From NCBI GenBank assembly GCA_017395215.1, contig JAFPVW010000023.1, positions 1 through 64,000 of the forward strand: a stretch of 64,000 nucleotides of DNA, given 5' to 3'. Made by a program: the position numbers and the translations under genes. The notes under the pieces were generated by a model. That model saw only the letters and a program-made list of their open reading frames with translations, ran no database searches and was not told where the DNA came from. This DNA is from Prevotella sp. Lineage in GTDB: Bacteria > Bacteroidota > Bacteroidia > Bacteroidales > Bacteroidaceae. Below, piece by piece: positions 1 through 9,286 of this stretch; position 1 is the stretch's first letter; every line of letters begins with the position of its first letter.

Positions 1-2
1 CT

Positions 3-1349
3 AATGTAGCCCCCTCGGGGGCAGAAGGGGGGGCTTTCGTCTTCGACGAGCAGCTCCGCGCCGTCATGCGCTCGTGGAACCGCTGGTGGCAGGAGGGCGC
101 CATCATCGACTTCAGCCAGTGCACCGACCCGCGCGCCCGCGAACTGGAGCGCCGCGTGGTGCTCTCGCAGTACCTCACCCAGGTGAACTGTGCCAACAGC
201 CAGCCGCCCCAGTAGACGGGCCTCACCTACAACTCGTGGTTCGGCCGGCCCCACCTGGAGATGACGTGGTGGCACATGGTCGACTTCGCCCTGTGGAACC
301 GGCCGCAGACCGTGGCCACGGTGCTCGACTGGTATAACGACGTGGCCTACCCCGTAGCCCGCCAGATAGCCCGCCGACAGGGCTTCCGCGGCATTCGCTG
401 GATGAAGATGACCGACCCTTGGGCCGGCGAGGCCCCGTCGAACACGGGCTCGTTCCTCATCTGGCAGCAGCCACATTATATATATATGGCCGAGGAGATG
501 TACCGCGCCAACCCCACCGCCAAGACACTGGCCAAGTATGCCAAGCAGGTGGAGGAGACGGCCGAGTTCATGGCCGACTTCGTCAGCGTGGCCCGCAGCG
601 CCGGCAAGAAGCGCTACTACCTGACGGGCGCCACGGCCATGCAGGAGTCGATGTCGAAGGACTTCTCGTACAACCACCCCTTCGAGCTGGCCTACTGGCA
701 GTACGGCCTCAACGTAGCTAACCAGTGGCGCGAGCGCCTGGGCAAGGAGCGCAACGCCCTGTGGGACGAGATTGCCAACAACCTGACGCCCCTGCCCACG
801 ACGAAGGAGGGCGTCGTCAACGCCGGACTGCCCAAGGGCAAGACCACGGGTCTAAAGAGCTTCGACCCCTTCGACGCCGTTGCCTCGGGCGCAGCCCCCG
901 TCGTCACTACCGAGACCTTCGCCGACAAGTGTCGCAACGACCACCCCGCCTGCCTCGGTCCCTTCGGCATGCTGCCTGCCGCCACCCTATGCAGCGACAG
1001 TGTTGCAGCACAGAAGACGCTCAACTGGGTGATGCAGAACTGGAACTGGCCCACCACCTGGGGCTGGGACTACGGCATGGTGGCCATGGCGGCCGCCCGC
1101 CAGGGACAGCCTGAGACGGCACTGAAGGCTCTGCTCATCGACACGCAGAAGAACACCTACCTGCCCCAGGGCCACAACTTCCAGACGGCCGACCGGCTGC
1201 GCATCTACCTGCCCGGCAACGGCGCCCTGCTCACGGCCGTGGCCATGATGTGTGCCGGATGGGACGGCTGTGCCACGCCCAGCAACCCCGGTTTCCCGCA
1301 GGACGGCAAGTGGAACGTGCGCTGGGAAGGACTGCAACGAATGCAGTGA
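3..1349 (+). pseudogene. GH65-like six-hairpin glycosidase, 5'-partial, interrupted by in-frame TAG
   Basis: The frame is open from the window edge to the stop at 1347-1349 except for one TAG at 213-215. The intact downstream ORF starts at ATG 261 (362 aa), but the matching frame upstream clearly belongs to the same protein: residues before the TAG read ...QYLTQVNCANSQPPQ and after it TGLTYNSWFGRPHLEMTWWH. As I recall the family, this block normally has Glu at the stop position (PPQETGL), so GAG to TAG is the simplest explanation. Later blocks (GFRGIRWMKMTDP, GSFLIWQQPHYIYMAEEMYR) resemble Bacteroidota alpha/alpha-barrel proteins of the trehalose/maltose hydrolase (GH65-like) group. A role in trimming oligosaccharides from pectin fits the neighbours but the substrate is not readable. 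Either a recent nonsense mutation or a sequence error. Family assignment is moderate; the interruption itself is certain in this sequence. Confidence 0.7.
213..215 (+). other. in-frame amber stop inside GH65-like gene
   Basis: TAG lies in phase with coding sequence on both sides (CAG TAG ACG GGC CTC). One G-to-T change from GAG would restore Glu. TAG also serves as a normal terminator elsewhere in the window (for example at the ends of the genes at 29612 and 46701), so general amber recoding is unlikely. Confidence 0.85.
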
Positions 1350-1375
1350 GAATTGAGAATTGAGAATTGAGAATT
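1348..1375. repeat. 4 x 7-bp tandem repeat GAGAATT
   Basis: Four perfect copies of GAGAATT directly follow, and overlap by two bases, the stop codon of the GH65-like gene. Similar ATTGAGAATT-type filler occurs before the SusD-like gene and near 42010-42030. No function can be read from it. Confidence 0.85.
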
Positions 1376-1393
1376 AAGAGATAGTCCTCACCA

Positions 1394-3580
1394 ATGAAGA
1401 AACTAATAACTACACTGACACTCGCGGCCGTCACACTGGCCGCACAGGCGCAGGCTCCCGCCTTCCCCGGAGCCGAGGGCCACGGACGCTTCACCACCGG
1501 CGGACGCGGCGGAAAGATTGTGCACGTCACCAATCTCAACGACTCGGGCACGGGCTCGCTGCGCGCTGCCGTCAGCGGCACCGACAAGAAGATCGTCGTC
1601 TTCGACGTCGGCGGCGTCATCGCCCTCAACAGCGACCTCACCATCGGCGCCAACACCACCATCCTCGGACAGACGGCGCCCGAGCCGGGCATCACCCTGC
1701 GCTACTACACCCTGCAGTACGGCGGCAACAACATCATCGTGCGCTTCATACGCTCGCGCCGCGGACAGGAGCGGAACATCAACGACGGCGCCGACGCCAC
1801 CTGGACCCGCAACAAGACGGGCATCATCATCGACCACTGCTCGTTCTCGTGGTCGATCGACGAGGTGGCCTCGTTCTACGACAACAACAACTTCACCCTG
1901 CAGTGGTCGACCATCGGCGAGAGCCTCAACAACGCCGGTCACGGCAAGGGCGCCCACGGCTACGGCGGCATCTGGGGCGGCAAGCTGGCCTCGTTCCACC
2001 ACAACCTCATCTGCCACGTCGGCAACCGCTCGCCACGCTTCAACGGCGCACGCTACGACTGGACGGGCTACACGGGCAACAAGCTCTACACCCAGTATAA
2101 ATGGAAGAACGCCGTACAGGCCGAGCTCGTCGACTTCCGCAACTGCGTGGTCTACAACTGCGGCAACGGCTGCTACGGCGGCCCCGGCGGCGGCTACGTC
2201 AACATGGTGAACAACTACTACAAGACGGGACCGGCCGCACAGACCAGCCGCGTCACCAACGTCTCGATTGCCAACAGCACGTCGTCGTCGGACAACAAGA
2301 CCTACTGGGACATGACCAGCCGATACTACATCAAGGGCAACCAGCTGAACGCCACGCCCAACTACGACTGGCAGAACGTGGCCTACGACTCGGGCGTGCA
2401 GACCATCGGCGGCGAGCGCTACACGCTCGACCCTAACCACTACTACGGCGACACCGTCAGCTACAAGAAGAACGGCTCGGGCCAGGACTGCGTGCGCATA
2501 CGTCTGGACGGACCCATCGACGCCGGCCACGTGTCGACCCACTCGGCCACCGAGGCCTACGACCGCGTGCTGACCTACGCCGGCGCCTCGCTGACGCCCG
2601 ACGACGTCGACCAGCGCTACTTCCAGGAGGCCCGCGAGGGCAAGGCCACCTACACCGGCTCGGTGACGAAGGTGCCGGGGCGCATCGACCTCGTGGCCGA
2701 CGTCAAGGGCTACACCGAGGCCAACTTCGGCAAGGGCAGCCGGCCCGCAGGATTCGACACCGACCGCGACGGCATGCCCGACGCCTGGGAGACGGCCAAC
2801 GGACTGAACCCCAGCAGCGCCACCGACGCCAAGACCTACTCGCTCGACCCGGCAAGATACTACACCAACCTTGAGGTCTACGCCAACTCGCTCGTGCAGG
2901 ACATCATGCTCGCCGGCAACGACGGCGCACTGGAAGCCGCACCTGAGTACTACCCCGCCTACAACCGCGAGGACGGCACCGCCGTCGAGGCCATCAACAC
3001 GCTCGGCGTCGACCTGGGCAGCGGCGGCAACACCCCGCAGCCGCAGGCAGCGACCTACAGCGTGTCGTTCAACGGCTCCGACATCGAGACCCCCGCAGGC
3101 TTCTTCACCTACGGCGGCAGCTCGGCCAAGCACAACTTCAACTCGAAGTTCGCCGGACAATACGACGGACTGCAGTTCACGCAGGGCCTCAAGATGGAGG
3201 GCTCTACCGTCATCGCCTTCACCACCACGGCCACGGCTACCGTCACCATCGTACAGTCGACGTGGAGCGACCACACGCTGAAGCTCGACGGCACGGAGCT
3301 GGCACTGGCCGAGGCCACGACGCCGACGGGCTCTGAGGGCGTGCGCGTCTACACCGTCACGGGCGTGGCCCCCGGCGACCACCAGATTACGCGCGGCTCG
3401 GGCGAGAGCGGCATCTTCTACGTCACCGTCGCCACCGGCGGCACCACGGCCGTCACGGCAGTCAGCGCCCGCCAGGCCGACGGCCAGCCGCGCACCCTCA
3501 GCGGGCGCCCGGCCGGCGACGGCTACCGGGGCGTGGTCATCAAGGACGGCCGCAAGCTGCTGCAGAAGCCGTCGCGATGA
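1394..3580 (+). CDS. secreted pectate lyase, PL1 family
   Basis: A 728-aa protein with a signal peptide (MKKLITTLTLAAVTLAAQAQ). The mature start FPGAEGHGRFTTGGRGGK followed by HVTNLNDSGTGSLR is the typical N-terminus of Bacteroidota PL1 pectate lyases, which cleave polygalacturonate by beta-elimination. The beta-helix carries IIIDHCSFSWSIDE, SFHHNL and NRSPRFNG, matching the DH/HHN/R-PR blocks of the family. After the helix (about residue 450) comes a calcium-binding type linker, DTDRDGMPDAWETANGLNP, and a C-terminal beta domain of about 150 aa that may bind glycan. The last 25 residues (GVVIKDGRKLLQK) match a tail shared by six other secreted proteins here. Start chosen at the ATG directly before the signal peptide. 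It precedes the susC-like gene and is a second homologue of the PL1 at 14584. Family confidence high, exact pectin preference unknown. Confidence 0.9.
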   Translation: MKKLITTLTLAAVTLAAQAQAPAFPGAEGHGRFTTGGRGGKIVHVTNLNDSGTGSLRAAVSGTDKKIVVFDVGGVIALNSDLTIGANTTILGQTAPEPGITLRYYTLQYGGNNIIVRFIRSRRGQERNINDGADATWTRNKTGIIIDHCSFSWSIDEVASFYDNNNFTLQWSTIGESLNNAGHGKGAHGYGGIWGGKLASFHHNLICHVGNRSPRFNGARYDWTGYTGNKLYTQYKWKNAVQAELVDFRNCVVYNCGNGCYGGPGGGYVNMVNNYYKTGPAAQTSRVTNVSIANSTSSSDNKTYWDMTSRYYIKGNQLNATPNYDWQNVAYDSGVQTIGGERYTLDPNHYYGDTVSYKKNGSGQDCVRIRLDGPIDAGHVSTHSATEAYDRVLTYAGASLTPDDVDQRYFQEAREGKATYTGSVTKVPGRIDLVADVKGYTEANFGKGSRPAGFDTDRDGMPDAWETANGLNPSSATDAKTYSLDPARYYTNLEVYANSLVQDIMLAGNDGALEAAPEYYPAYNREDGTAVEAINTLGVDLGSGGNTPQPQAATYSVSFNGSDIETPAGFFTYGGSSAKHNFNSKFAGQYDGLQFTQGLKMEGSTVIAFTTTATATVTIVQSTWSDHTLKLDGTELALAEATTPTGSEGVRVYTVTGVAPGDHQITRGSGESGIFYVTVATGGTTAVTAVSARQADGQPRTLSGRPAGDGYRGVVIKDGRKLLQKPSR

Positions 3581-3634
3581 GCCTCGCGCGCGTATATATT
3601 GTCAATCGCAGAAAACAACCCGCACTTCCCCCGG

Positions 3635-3648
3635 CGCAAACGTTTGCG
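3635..3648. promoter_or_regulatory. 14-bp palindrome CGCAAACGTTTGCG, candidate LacI-family operator
   Basis: Perfect palindrome about 20 bp upstream of the -33 region of the susC-like gene. The sequence equals the core of LacI/PurR-type operators. No regulator gene of this type is in the window, so the partner is unknown. Confidence 0.5.
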
Positions 3649-3667
3649 AAACAATTGTTACCTAACG

Positions 3668-3699
3668 TTTCGATAATTAAAAATAAATGTGTACCTTTG
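3668..3699 (+). promoter_or_regulatory. Bacteroidota promoter of the susC/susD operon
   Basis: TACCTTTG at 3692-3699 fits the -7 consensus TAnnTTTG; TTTC at 3668-3671, exactly 20 nt upstream, approximates the -33 TTTG. This leaves an A/T-rich leader of roughly 40 nt before the ATG at 3748. Confidence 0.65.
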
Positions 3700-3747
3700 C
3701 AGCAAAATAACCTTACAACAATTAATTAAAAAAAACTACTAAATTCT

Positions 3748-6700
3748 ATGTCTGTTAAATTGAAGAGTATTTTTCGAACAACACTCTTGTTGTGTCTACT
3801 CTTGGTAGCCGGACGTGCAGCAGCACAGACCACAGCCAAGGGAACGGTTACAGACTCCACCGGCGAGCCCGTCATCGGTGCCACCGTCGTTGAGAAAGGT
3901 AACCCCAAGAACGCTGCAGTGACCGACTTCGACGGTAACTTCACCCTGAAGCTGCAGAAAGGCAAGACCGTCACCATCTCCTACATCGGAATGGTCAGTC
4001 AGGACGTGACAGCCTCGCAGGACATGAAGGTGGAGCTGAAGGACGACAACGCCGCTCTCGAGGAGGTGGTCGTCGTGGGTTACACCAGCAAGGCCCGTAA
4101 GGACCTGACCGGCTCGGTCGGCTCCATCTCGGGTAAGAAACTGGAAGTTGTCCCCGTGACATCAGCCGCCGTAGCCCTGCAGGGTAAGATTTCCGGTGTG
4201 CAGGTGACGACGGTCGACGGCCAGCCCGGTGCCGACGTCAACATCCGCGTACGTGGCGGCACGTCGATTACCCAGACCAACGAGCCGCTCTATATTGTAG
4301 ACGGTTTCCAGGTTGATAACATCAACGATATTCCCCCTACCGACATCCAGTCGATCGACATTCTGAAGGACGCCTCCCTGACCGCCATCTACGGTGCGAA
4401 GGGTGGTAACGGCGTTGTGGTGGTGACTACCAAGTCGGCTCAGGCCGGCAAGGTAGAGGTGAAGTTCAACGGCAGCCTCTCCATCAGCCATCTGTCGAAG
4501 AAGCTCGACCTGATGAACGGCGAGGAGTTTGCCAAGTACCAGTACCAGTGGCACGCCGCCAACGGTATGCGCTCGTCGAACGCCAAGTTCTTCCGCGCCA
4601 ACTTCGGCAACCCCTACGACCTCGACATGTACTCCACGCTGCCCGAATACGACTGGCAGGACGAAGTGATGGGCGAGACCCCCGTGAACTACTCGACCAA
4701 CGTCAACATCGGCGGCGGCTCCGACAAAGTGAAGTTCAACCTGTCGATTACCCAGTCAGAGGACAAGGGTATTATTCTCGGCTCGGGCGTGCGCCGCACC
4801 AACGTCAACTTCAAGACCAACGTGCAGATTACCGACAAGCTGAGCCTGCAGTTCAACCCGAAGTTCTCGTTCCGCCGCGACGAGGGTGCCGGCGGTTCGC
4901 ACATCGGCACCGGCGGTCTCATCGACGTGCTGCAGTACCGCCCGACGAACGGTCTGCGCGAGTTCGGCTACGTGGACAGCCGCTATGCCGACCCCAACGA
5001 AGAGGAGCTGTTCACATTTACCAACCCGCGCAACGACATTGCCATCAACCAGCTCATCAAGCACTCGTACAACTACTCCAACGGCCTGGCCTTGGAGTGG
5101 AAGCCCATCAAGGGGCTGACGCTGCGCTCGGAGGCTACCATCGGCCTGCGCTGGATAGACCAGAGCCGATTCTACGGCGCACTGACAAACGTGGGCAAGA
5201 GCAACAACAACCTGCCCGTGGCCCAGCTCACCGACCGCAACGGCCTGAACTACGTATGGACCAATACCGCCGTCTATAACATGACTGTCAAGGACGACCA
5301 CAACCTGTCGTTCCTCCTCGGACAGGAGATATACCACTCGCAGTCGCGCCAGACCTACATGGCCAACCGCTACTTCCCGCGCGCCTTCACGGCCGCCGAG
5401 GCCTGGGACAACATGGCCTTCGGTACGCCATACGAGGCTACGTCGAACCGCTCAACCCCCGACCGCACGGCATCGTTCTTCGGTCAGGCCAACTACAACT
5501 ACAAGCACAAGTACCTGGTCAGCGGAACGTTCCGCGCCGACGGTTCGTCGAAGTTCGCCTCTGGCAACCAGTGGGGCTACTTCCCCTCGATCAGCGGTGC
5601 CTGGGTCATGAGCGAAGAGCCGTTCATGAAGGACATCAAGTGGATCTCGAACCTGAAGATCCGCGCCGCGTTCGGCCTGTCGGGTAACAACCGCATTGAC
5701 AACGACCTCTGGCGCGTGCTCTACAACATACGTTCCACCGGCGGTCCGGGCTTCAGCGAGACCACGCAGTACGGTGAGAAATACTACGGAAACAGCAGCG
5801 GTGCAAAGTTCTCGAATAAGGACATCAAGTGGGAGACCACCATCACCCGCAACTTAGCCGCCGACATTTCTCTCTTCGCAGGGCGCGTCACCATCACCCC
5901 CGAGGTCTACTGGTACACCACCCGCGACCTGCTCTACGACTCCGACCTGGCAGCCGTCCTCGGCTACACCAGCCAGATGCAGAACGTGGGACAGGTCACC
6001 AACAAAGGTTTCGAGCTGACCATCCAGGGCGACATCCTTCAGGGTAAGGACTACGTGCTGTCGGCCAACCTGAACTTCGGCTTCAACAAGAAGAAGGTTG
6101 ACAAGCTGAACGGCACCGACAAGGAGATATGGATGCACCATGACAGCTGGAAGTCGAGCTACGACGACTACTGTCTGCGCGAGGGCGACGAGGTGGGACT
6201 CATCTACGGCTTCGTCTATGACGGACTGTACCAGTTCGACGAGTTCTACTTCGACCAGCTCGACAGCTACCGCGCCGTGCCCTGGGGCTCAAGTGCCACC
6301 GACAACGGCACAGCCCGCGACTGTGCTCCCCGTGAGGACGGCTATATCACCGTCATCAACGACATCTCTGGCACCAGCAACGTCGGTAACGCCACCCTTC
6401 CCGGCAAGATTAAGTTCAAGGATCTCGACGGTGACGGACGCATCACCGAGAACGACCGCACCATCATCGGTAATACGAACCCGAAGATTCAGGGCGGCTT
6501 CGGCCTGAGCGGACAGTGGAAGGACTTCGACTTCACGGCCAACTTCACCTATATGCTCGACTTCGACATCAACAACGCCACAGCCTACGCGCTGTCATCC
6601 TCAGAAGGCAACGGCCGCGACAAGGACAAGAAGTTCTACAACGTGCTGGCCGACTTCAACGACGGTTGGCTCTACAACGACATCGACGGTTCGCTGACAG

Positions 6701-7083
6701 GCACCAAGGGCGACGTGCTCTATATGCTGAAGCACATCGACGGCAGCGTGGAGAGCATCTACAAGCCCGCCAACGCCGACCGCTCGCTGTGGAACCCCGC
6801 CGACGTGTCGAAGAAGATTACCCACAGCTACTTCATCGAGGACGGCTCGTTCCTGCGCTGCTCAGACATCACATTAGGCTACACGCTGCCCAAGAAGCTG
6901 GTCCAGAAGGTCGGCATCAACAAGGCCCGCTTCTACGCCTCGGCCTCGAACCTCTTCATCATCACGGGCTATACAGGCTACGACCCCGAGGTGGACATCC
7001 AGACGGGCCTGAAGCCAAACATGGACTACAACCGTTATCCACGCGCACGTACTTTTGTGTTTGGTACTAACATCACGTTCTAA
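3748..7083 (+). CDS. SusC-like TonB-dependent outer membrane transporter (RagA family)
   Basis: A 1111-aa protein with an N-terminal signal peptide ending AGRAAAQ. Residues about 28-105 form the carboxypeptidase-D-like extension (GTVTDSTGEPVIGATVVEKG, TDFDGNFTLKL), then a TonB-box-like EEVVVVGY and a plug domain (LQGKISGVQVTTV, IRVRGGTSI, EPLYIVDGFQV, DILKDASLTAIYGAKGGNGV). The rest is the beta barrel, ending in aromatic FVFGTNITF as expected for an outer membrane barrel. SusC proteins import oligosaccharides with a SusD partner using TonB energy. The SusD gene follows after 38 bp, and pectin enzymes surround it, so pectic or rhamnogalacturonan oligosaccharides are the likely cargo (inference). 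It has its own promoter and an upstream palindrome. Confidence 0.96.
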   Translation: MSVKLKSIFRTTLLLCLLLVAGRAAAQTTAKGTVTDSTGEPVIGATVVEKGNPKNAAVTDFDGNFTLKLQKGKTVTISYIGMVSQDVTASQDMKVELKDDNAALEEVVVVGYTSKARKDLTGSVGSISGKKLEVVPVTSAAVALQGKISGVQVTTVDGQPGADVNIRVRGGTSITQTNEPLYIVDGFQVDNINDIPPTDIQSIDILKDASLTAIYGAKGGNGVVVVTTKSAQAGKVEVKFNGSLSISHLSKKLDLMNGEEFAKYQYQWHAANGMRSSNAKFFRANFGNPYDLDMYSTLPEYDWQDEVMGETPVNYSTNVNIGGGSDKVKFNLSITQSEDKGIILGSGVRRTNVNFKTNVQITDKLSLQFNPKFSFRRDEGAGGSHIGTGGLIDVLQYRPTNGLREFGYVDSRYADPNEEELFTFTNPRNDIAINQLIKHSYNYSNGLALEWKPIKGLTLRSEATIGLRWIDQSRFYGALTNVGKSNNNLPVAQLTDRNGLNYVWTNTAVYNMTVKDDHNLSFLLGQEIYHSQSRQTYMANRYFPRAFTAAEAWDNMAFGTPYEATSNRSTPDRTASFFGQANYNYKHKYLVSGTFRADGSSKFASGNQWGYFPSISGAWVMSEEPFMKDIKWISNLKIRAAFGLSGNNRIDNDLWRVLYNIRSTGGPGFSETTQYGEKYYGNSSGAKFSNKDIKWETTITRNLAADISLFAGRVTITPEVYWYTTRDLLYDSDLAAVLGYTSQMQNVGQVTNKGFELTIQGDILQGKDYVLSANLNFGFNKKKVDKLNGTDKEIWMHHDSWKSSYDDYCLREGDEVGLIYGFVYDGLYQFDEFYFDQLDSYRAVPWGSSATDNGTARDCAPREDGYITVINDISGTSNVGNATLPGKIKFKDLDGDGRITENDRTIIGNTNPKIQGGFGLSGQWKDFDFTANFTYMLDFDINNATAYALSSSEGNGRDKDKKFYNVLADFNDGWLYNDIDGSLTGTKGDVLYMLKHIDGSVESIYKPANADRSLWNPADVSKKITHSYFIEDGSFLRCSDITLGYTLPKKLVQKVGINKARFYASASNLFIITGYTGYDPEVDIQTGLKPNMDYNRYPRARTFVFGTNITF

Positions 7084-7121
7084 ATTGAGGATTGATAACT
7101 GATTATTGAAAATTGAAGATT

Positions 7122-9263
7122 ATGAAGATCAAGAATATACTTTTTACCGGAATGGCCGTGCTGACGCTGACCGCCTGCAACGACTACCTGGACGTGGAGG
7201 CACCATCGGCCAATACCGAGGAGTTCGTCTTCAGCATGAAGAGCGAGGTGGAGCGCGCACTTAACGGAGTCTATGCCCAGGCACTCTCTGGCGACCTGTA
7301 CGGCAACCTGTACCAAAGGCAGTTCATACTGAACAGCGACGTGGACTTCCAGCAGAGCAACTCCAACGCCCACTCTCACACCACCTATGCCCGCTTCGAC
7401 TGCGACGAGCAGGGCGGCGACATCTATAAATTCTGGACGGCAGCCTACAACCTGATTGAGTACTGTAACAAGTTCATCACATCGGCAGAGGCAAGTCCCG
7501 TCTATTACATGACCGAAACCAGCGGTGAATACGTCACCGACACGAATGGCAACCGCCAGCTCGACCTTGACATGCAGCAGTGGATAGGCGAAGCCAAGTG
7601 TCTGCGCGCCATGGTCTACCACGACCTGGTGGTCATGTTCGGCGACGTACCATTCAAGTTTGTTCCCACCACCATCTCCGGCACCACGCAGCCCCCCGTG
7701 ACTGACCGTGAGGAGATTCAGAAGATGCTCATCGAAGACCTGCAGAAGACGGCTCCCTACATGTCGTCGACCAACAACGTCACCGTCGAGCGCTGCTCGA
7801 AGGAGTTCGCCCAAGGCCTCATCGCCCGCATCGCGCTGACCGCCGGCGGCTACTCACTGCGCCCCAACAAGGAGGATGCGCGCAGCTACGGCACCATGAA
7901 GCGCCCCGCCAACTATCAGGACTTCTACCGCACGGCCATGCTCTATGCCGACTCGGTCATCTCAGCCGGAACCCACCAGCTGGCAAAAAGCTATCAGGAC
8001 GTGTTTGTGGCCGAGTGCAACTACCAGCTGCTGAACAACGACGACCCCATCTTCGAGATTCCTTTCGCCAAGGAGTCGACAGGCAACACCGGCTATCTCC
8101 AGGGACCTACCTACACCGCCAACGAAGGCAAGACCATCGGGCCGTGGGGTGCCTGCAGAGGCGATACCCGCCTGAACGCTTTCTACCGGTTCCTGTTCCG
8201 CGAGGGTGACCAGCGCCGCGAGTTTGTCAACGGCTTATGGTACTACGCCCTGCACACCGAGGCCGACGGCTCGTTTACCGACTCGGTGGTCGTTCGCAAC
8301 GACTATTCGGTGCATAACAACAAGTGGTCGAAGCTCTGGACAAGCGAAGGCTCTGCCTTAGGCAACATCACCGAGGGGTCCACGGGCATCAATTACCCGT
8401 ATATGCGCTACGCCGACATCCTGCTGATGTACGCCGAAGCCGCCAACGAACTGAACGACGGCCCGACGGAGAAAGCCATCGACTGTCTGACACAGGTTCA
8501 CAAGCGTGCCTTCGACGACGGCGACCCCGACTTCATTGCTGCCGCCTCAGCCTCGAAGGAGGCCTTCCAGAAAGCCGTACTCGACGAGCGCAAATGGGAG
8601 TTTGCCGGCGAGAATTCACGCTGGCGCGACCTGGTGCGCACCAACACCTACGGTGAAGAAATTGTCTATAGCTTCCTGCGCTACCACGCCGCCGGTATGC
8701 GCAATGCCGGCAGCCCCATTGAGCAGGAGAGCGACATCAACCAGCACGACGGCAACCTGTACAACATCAGCAAGCTGCCTACACGCATATACTTCCACCC
8801 GTTCAAGCTCGGCGACGTTAAGCCCTACGGACTGCGTATGTTCAAGTCGCAGATGTACGGATACCTGGTTGACTCCACCCAGACGGTGACACGCATGTAT
8901 CCCAACCAGTCACTGCCCACGCTGCGCATATACAACGCCTACAGCCGTGCCGACCAGGACCCCGTGACCAGCCAGATTACGCGCGGTTTCAACGGCGACT
9001 ACACCTGGAGCAACGCCACCTTCTACAAGTGGGGCGACCAGGACACGGGACTGCCTAACAACTACTGCAAGTACTCCTTCTACGGCTACATACGCTGCGA
9101 CGAGAACGGCAACATCTGGATTGTACGCGACGGTGCGCTGACGCAGTTCCCGACAACCATCCCGACAGCCGACCAGCTGCCCCCGGTGCGCTACATACTG
9201 CCCTACCCCAACCTGGCCATACAGCGCTCTGACGGTCTCTACAAGAATTACTACGGATATTAA
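7122..9263 (+). CDS. SusD-like surface glycan-binding lipoprotein (RagB/SusD family)
   Basis: A 713-aa lipoprotein. I chose the ATG at 7122 (MKIKNILFTGMAVLTLTAC) over an upstream in-frame TTG at 7113; the lipobox LTAC places the lipidated Cys about 19 residues in, followed by NDYLDVEAPS, the usual SusD start. Characteristic stretches are WIGEAKCLRAMVYHDLVVMFGDVP and, near the C-terminus, RYADILLMYAEAANEL and DERKWEFAGENSRWRDLVRT. SusD proteins cap the SusC barrel at the cell surface and help bind and hand over oligosaccharides. At about 713 aa it is longer than classical SusD (about 550 aa). Co-transcribed with the susC-like gene 38 bp upstream. Confidence 0.94.
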   Translation: MKIKNILFTGMAVLTLTACNDYLDVEAPSANTEEFVFSMKSEVERALNGVYAQALSGDLYGNLYQRQFILNSDVDFQQSNSNAHSHTTYARFDCDEQGGDIYKFWTAAYNLIEYCNKFITSAEASPVYYMTETSGEYVTDTNGNRQLDLDMQQWIGEAKCLRAMVYHDLVVMFGDVPFKFVPTTISGTTQPPVTDREEIQKMLIEDLQKTAPYMSSTNNVTVERCSKEFAQGLIARIALTAGGYSLRPNKEDARSYGTMKRPANYQDFYRTAMLYADSVISAGTHQLAKSYQDVFVAECNYQLLNNDDPIFEIPFAKESTGNTGYLQGPTYTANEGKTIGPWGACRGDTRLNAFYRFLFREGDQRREFVNGLWYYALHTEADGSFTDSVVVRNDYSVHNNKWSKLWTSEGSALGNITEGSTGINYPYMRYADILLMYAEAANELNDGPTEKAIDCLTQVHKRAFDDGDPDFIAAASASKEAFQKAVLDERKWEFAGENSRWRDLVRTNTYGEEIVYSFLRYHAAGMRNAGSPIEQESDINQHDGNLYNISKLPTRIYFHPFKLGDVKPYGLRMFKSQMYGYLVDSTQTVTRMYPNQSLPTLRIYNAYSRADQDPVTSQITRGFNGDYTWSNATFYKWGDQDTGLPNNYCKYSFYGYIRCDENGNIWIVRDGALTQFPTTIPTADQLPPVRYILPYPNLAIQRSDGLYKNYYGY

Positions 9264-9286
9264 ACCATAACAGCATACACAACGAT

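Noticed and set aside
5..35. GC-rich inverted repeat GCCCCCTCGGGGGC at the window edge
   Set aside because: It lies in an open coding frame, has no second copy here, and upstream context is missing, so no call is made.
213..215. Genome-wide recoding of TAG
   Set aside because: TAG ends other intact genes in the window (for example at 31621 and 50324), so one-off mutation or error is more likely.
1403..3382. 659-codon antisense ORF over the PL1 gene
   Set aside because: Long antisense frames are expected in GC-rich, C-ending-codon genes; its translation is Val/Gly/Arg-rich without domains or signal.
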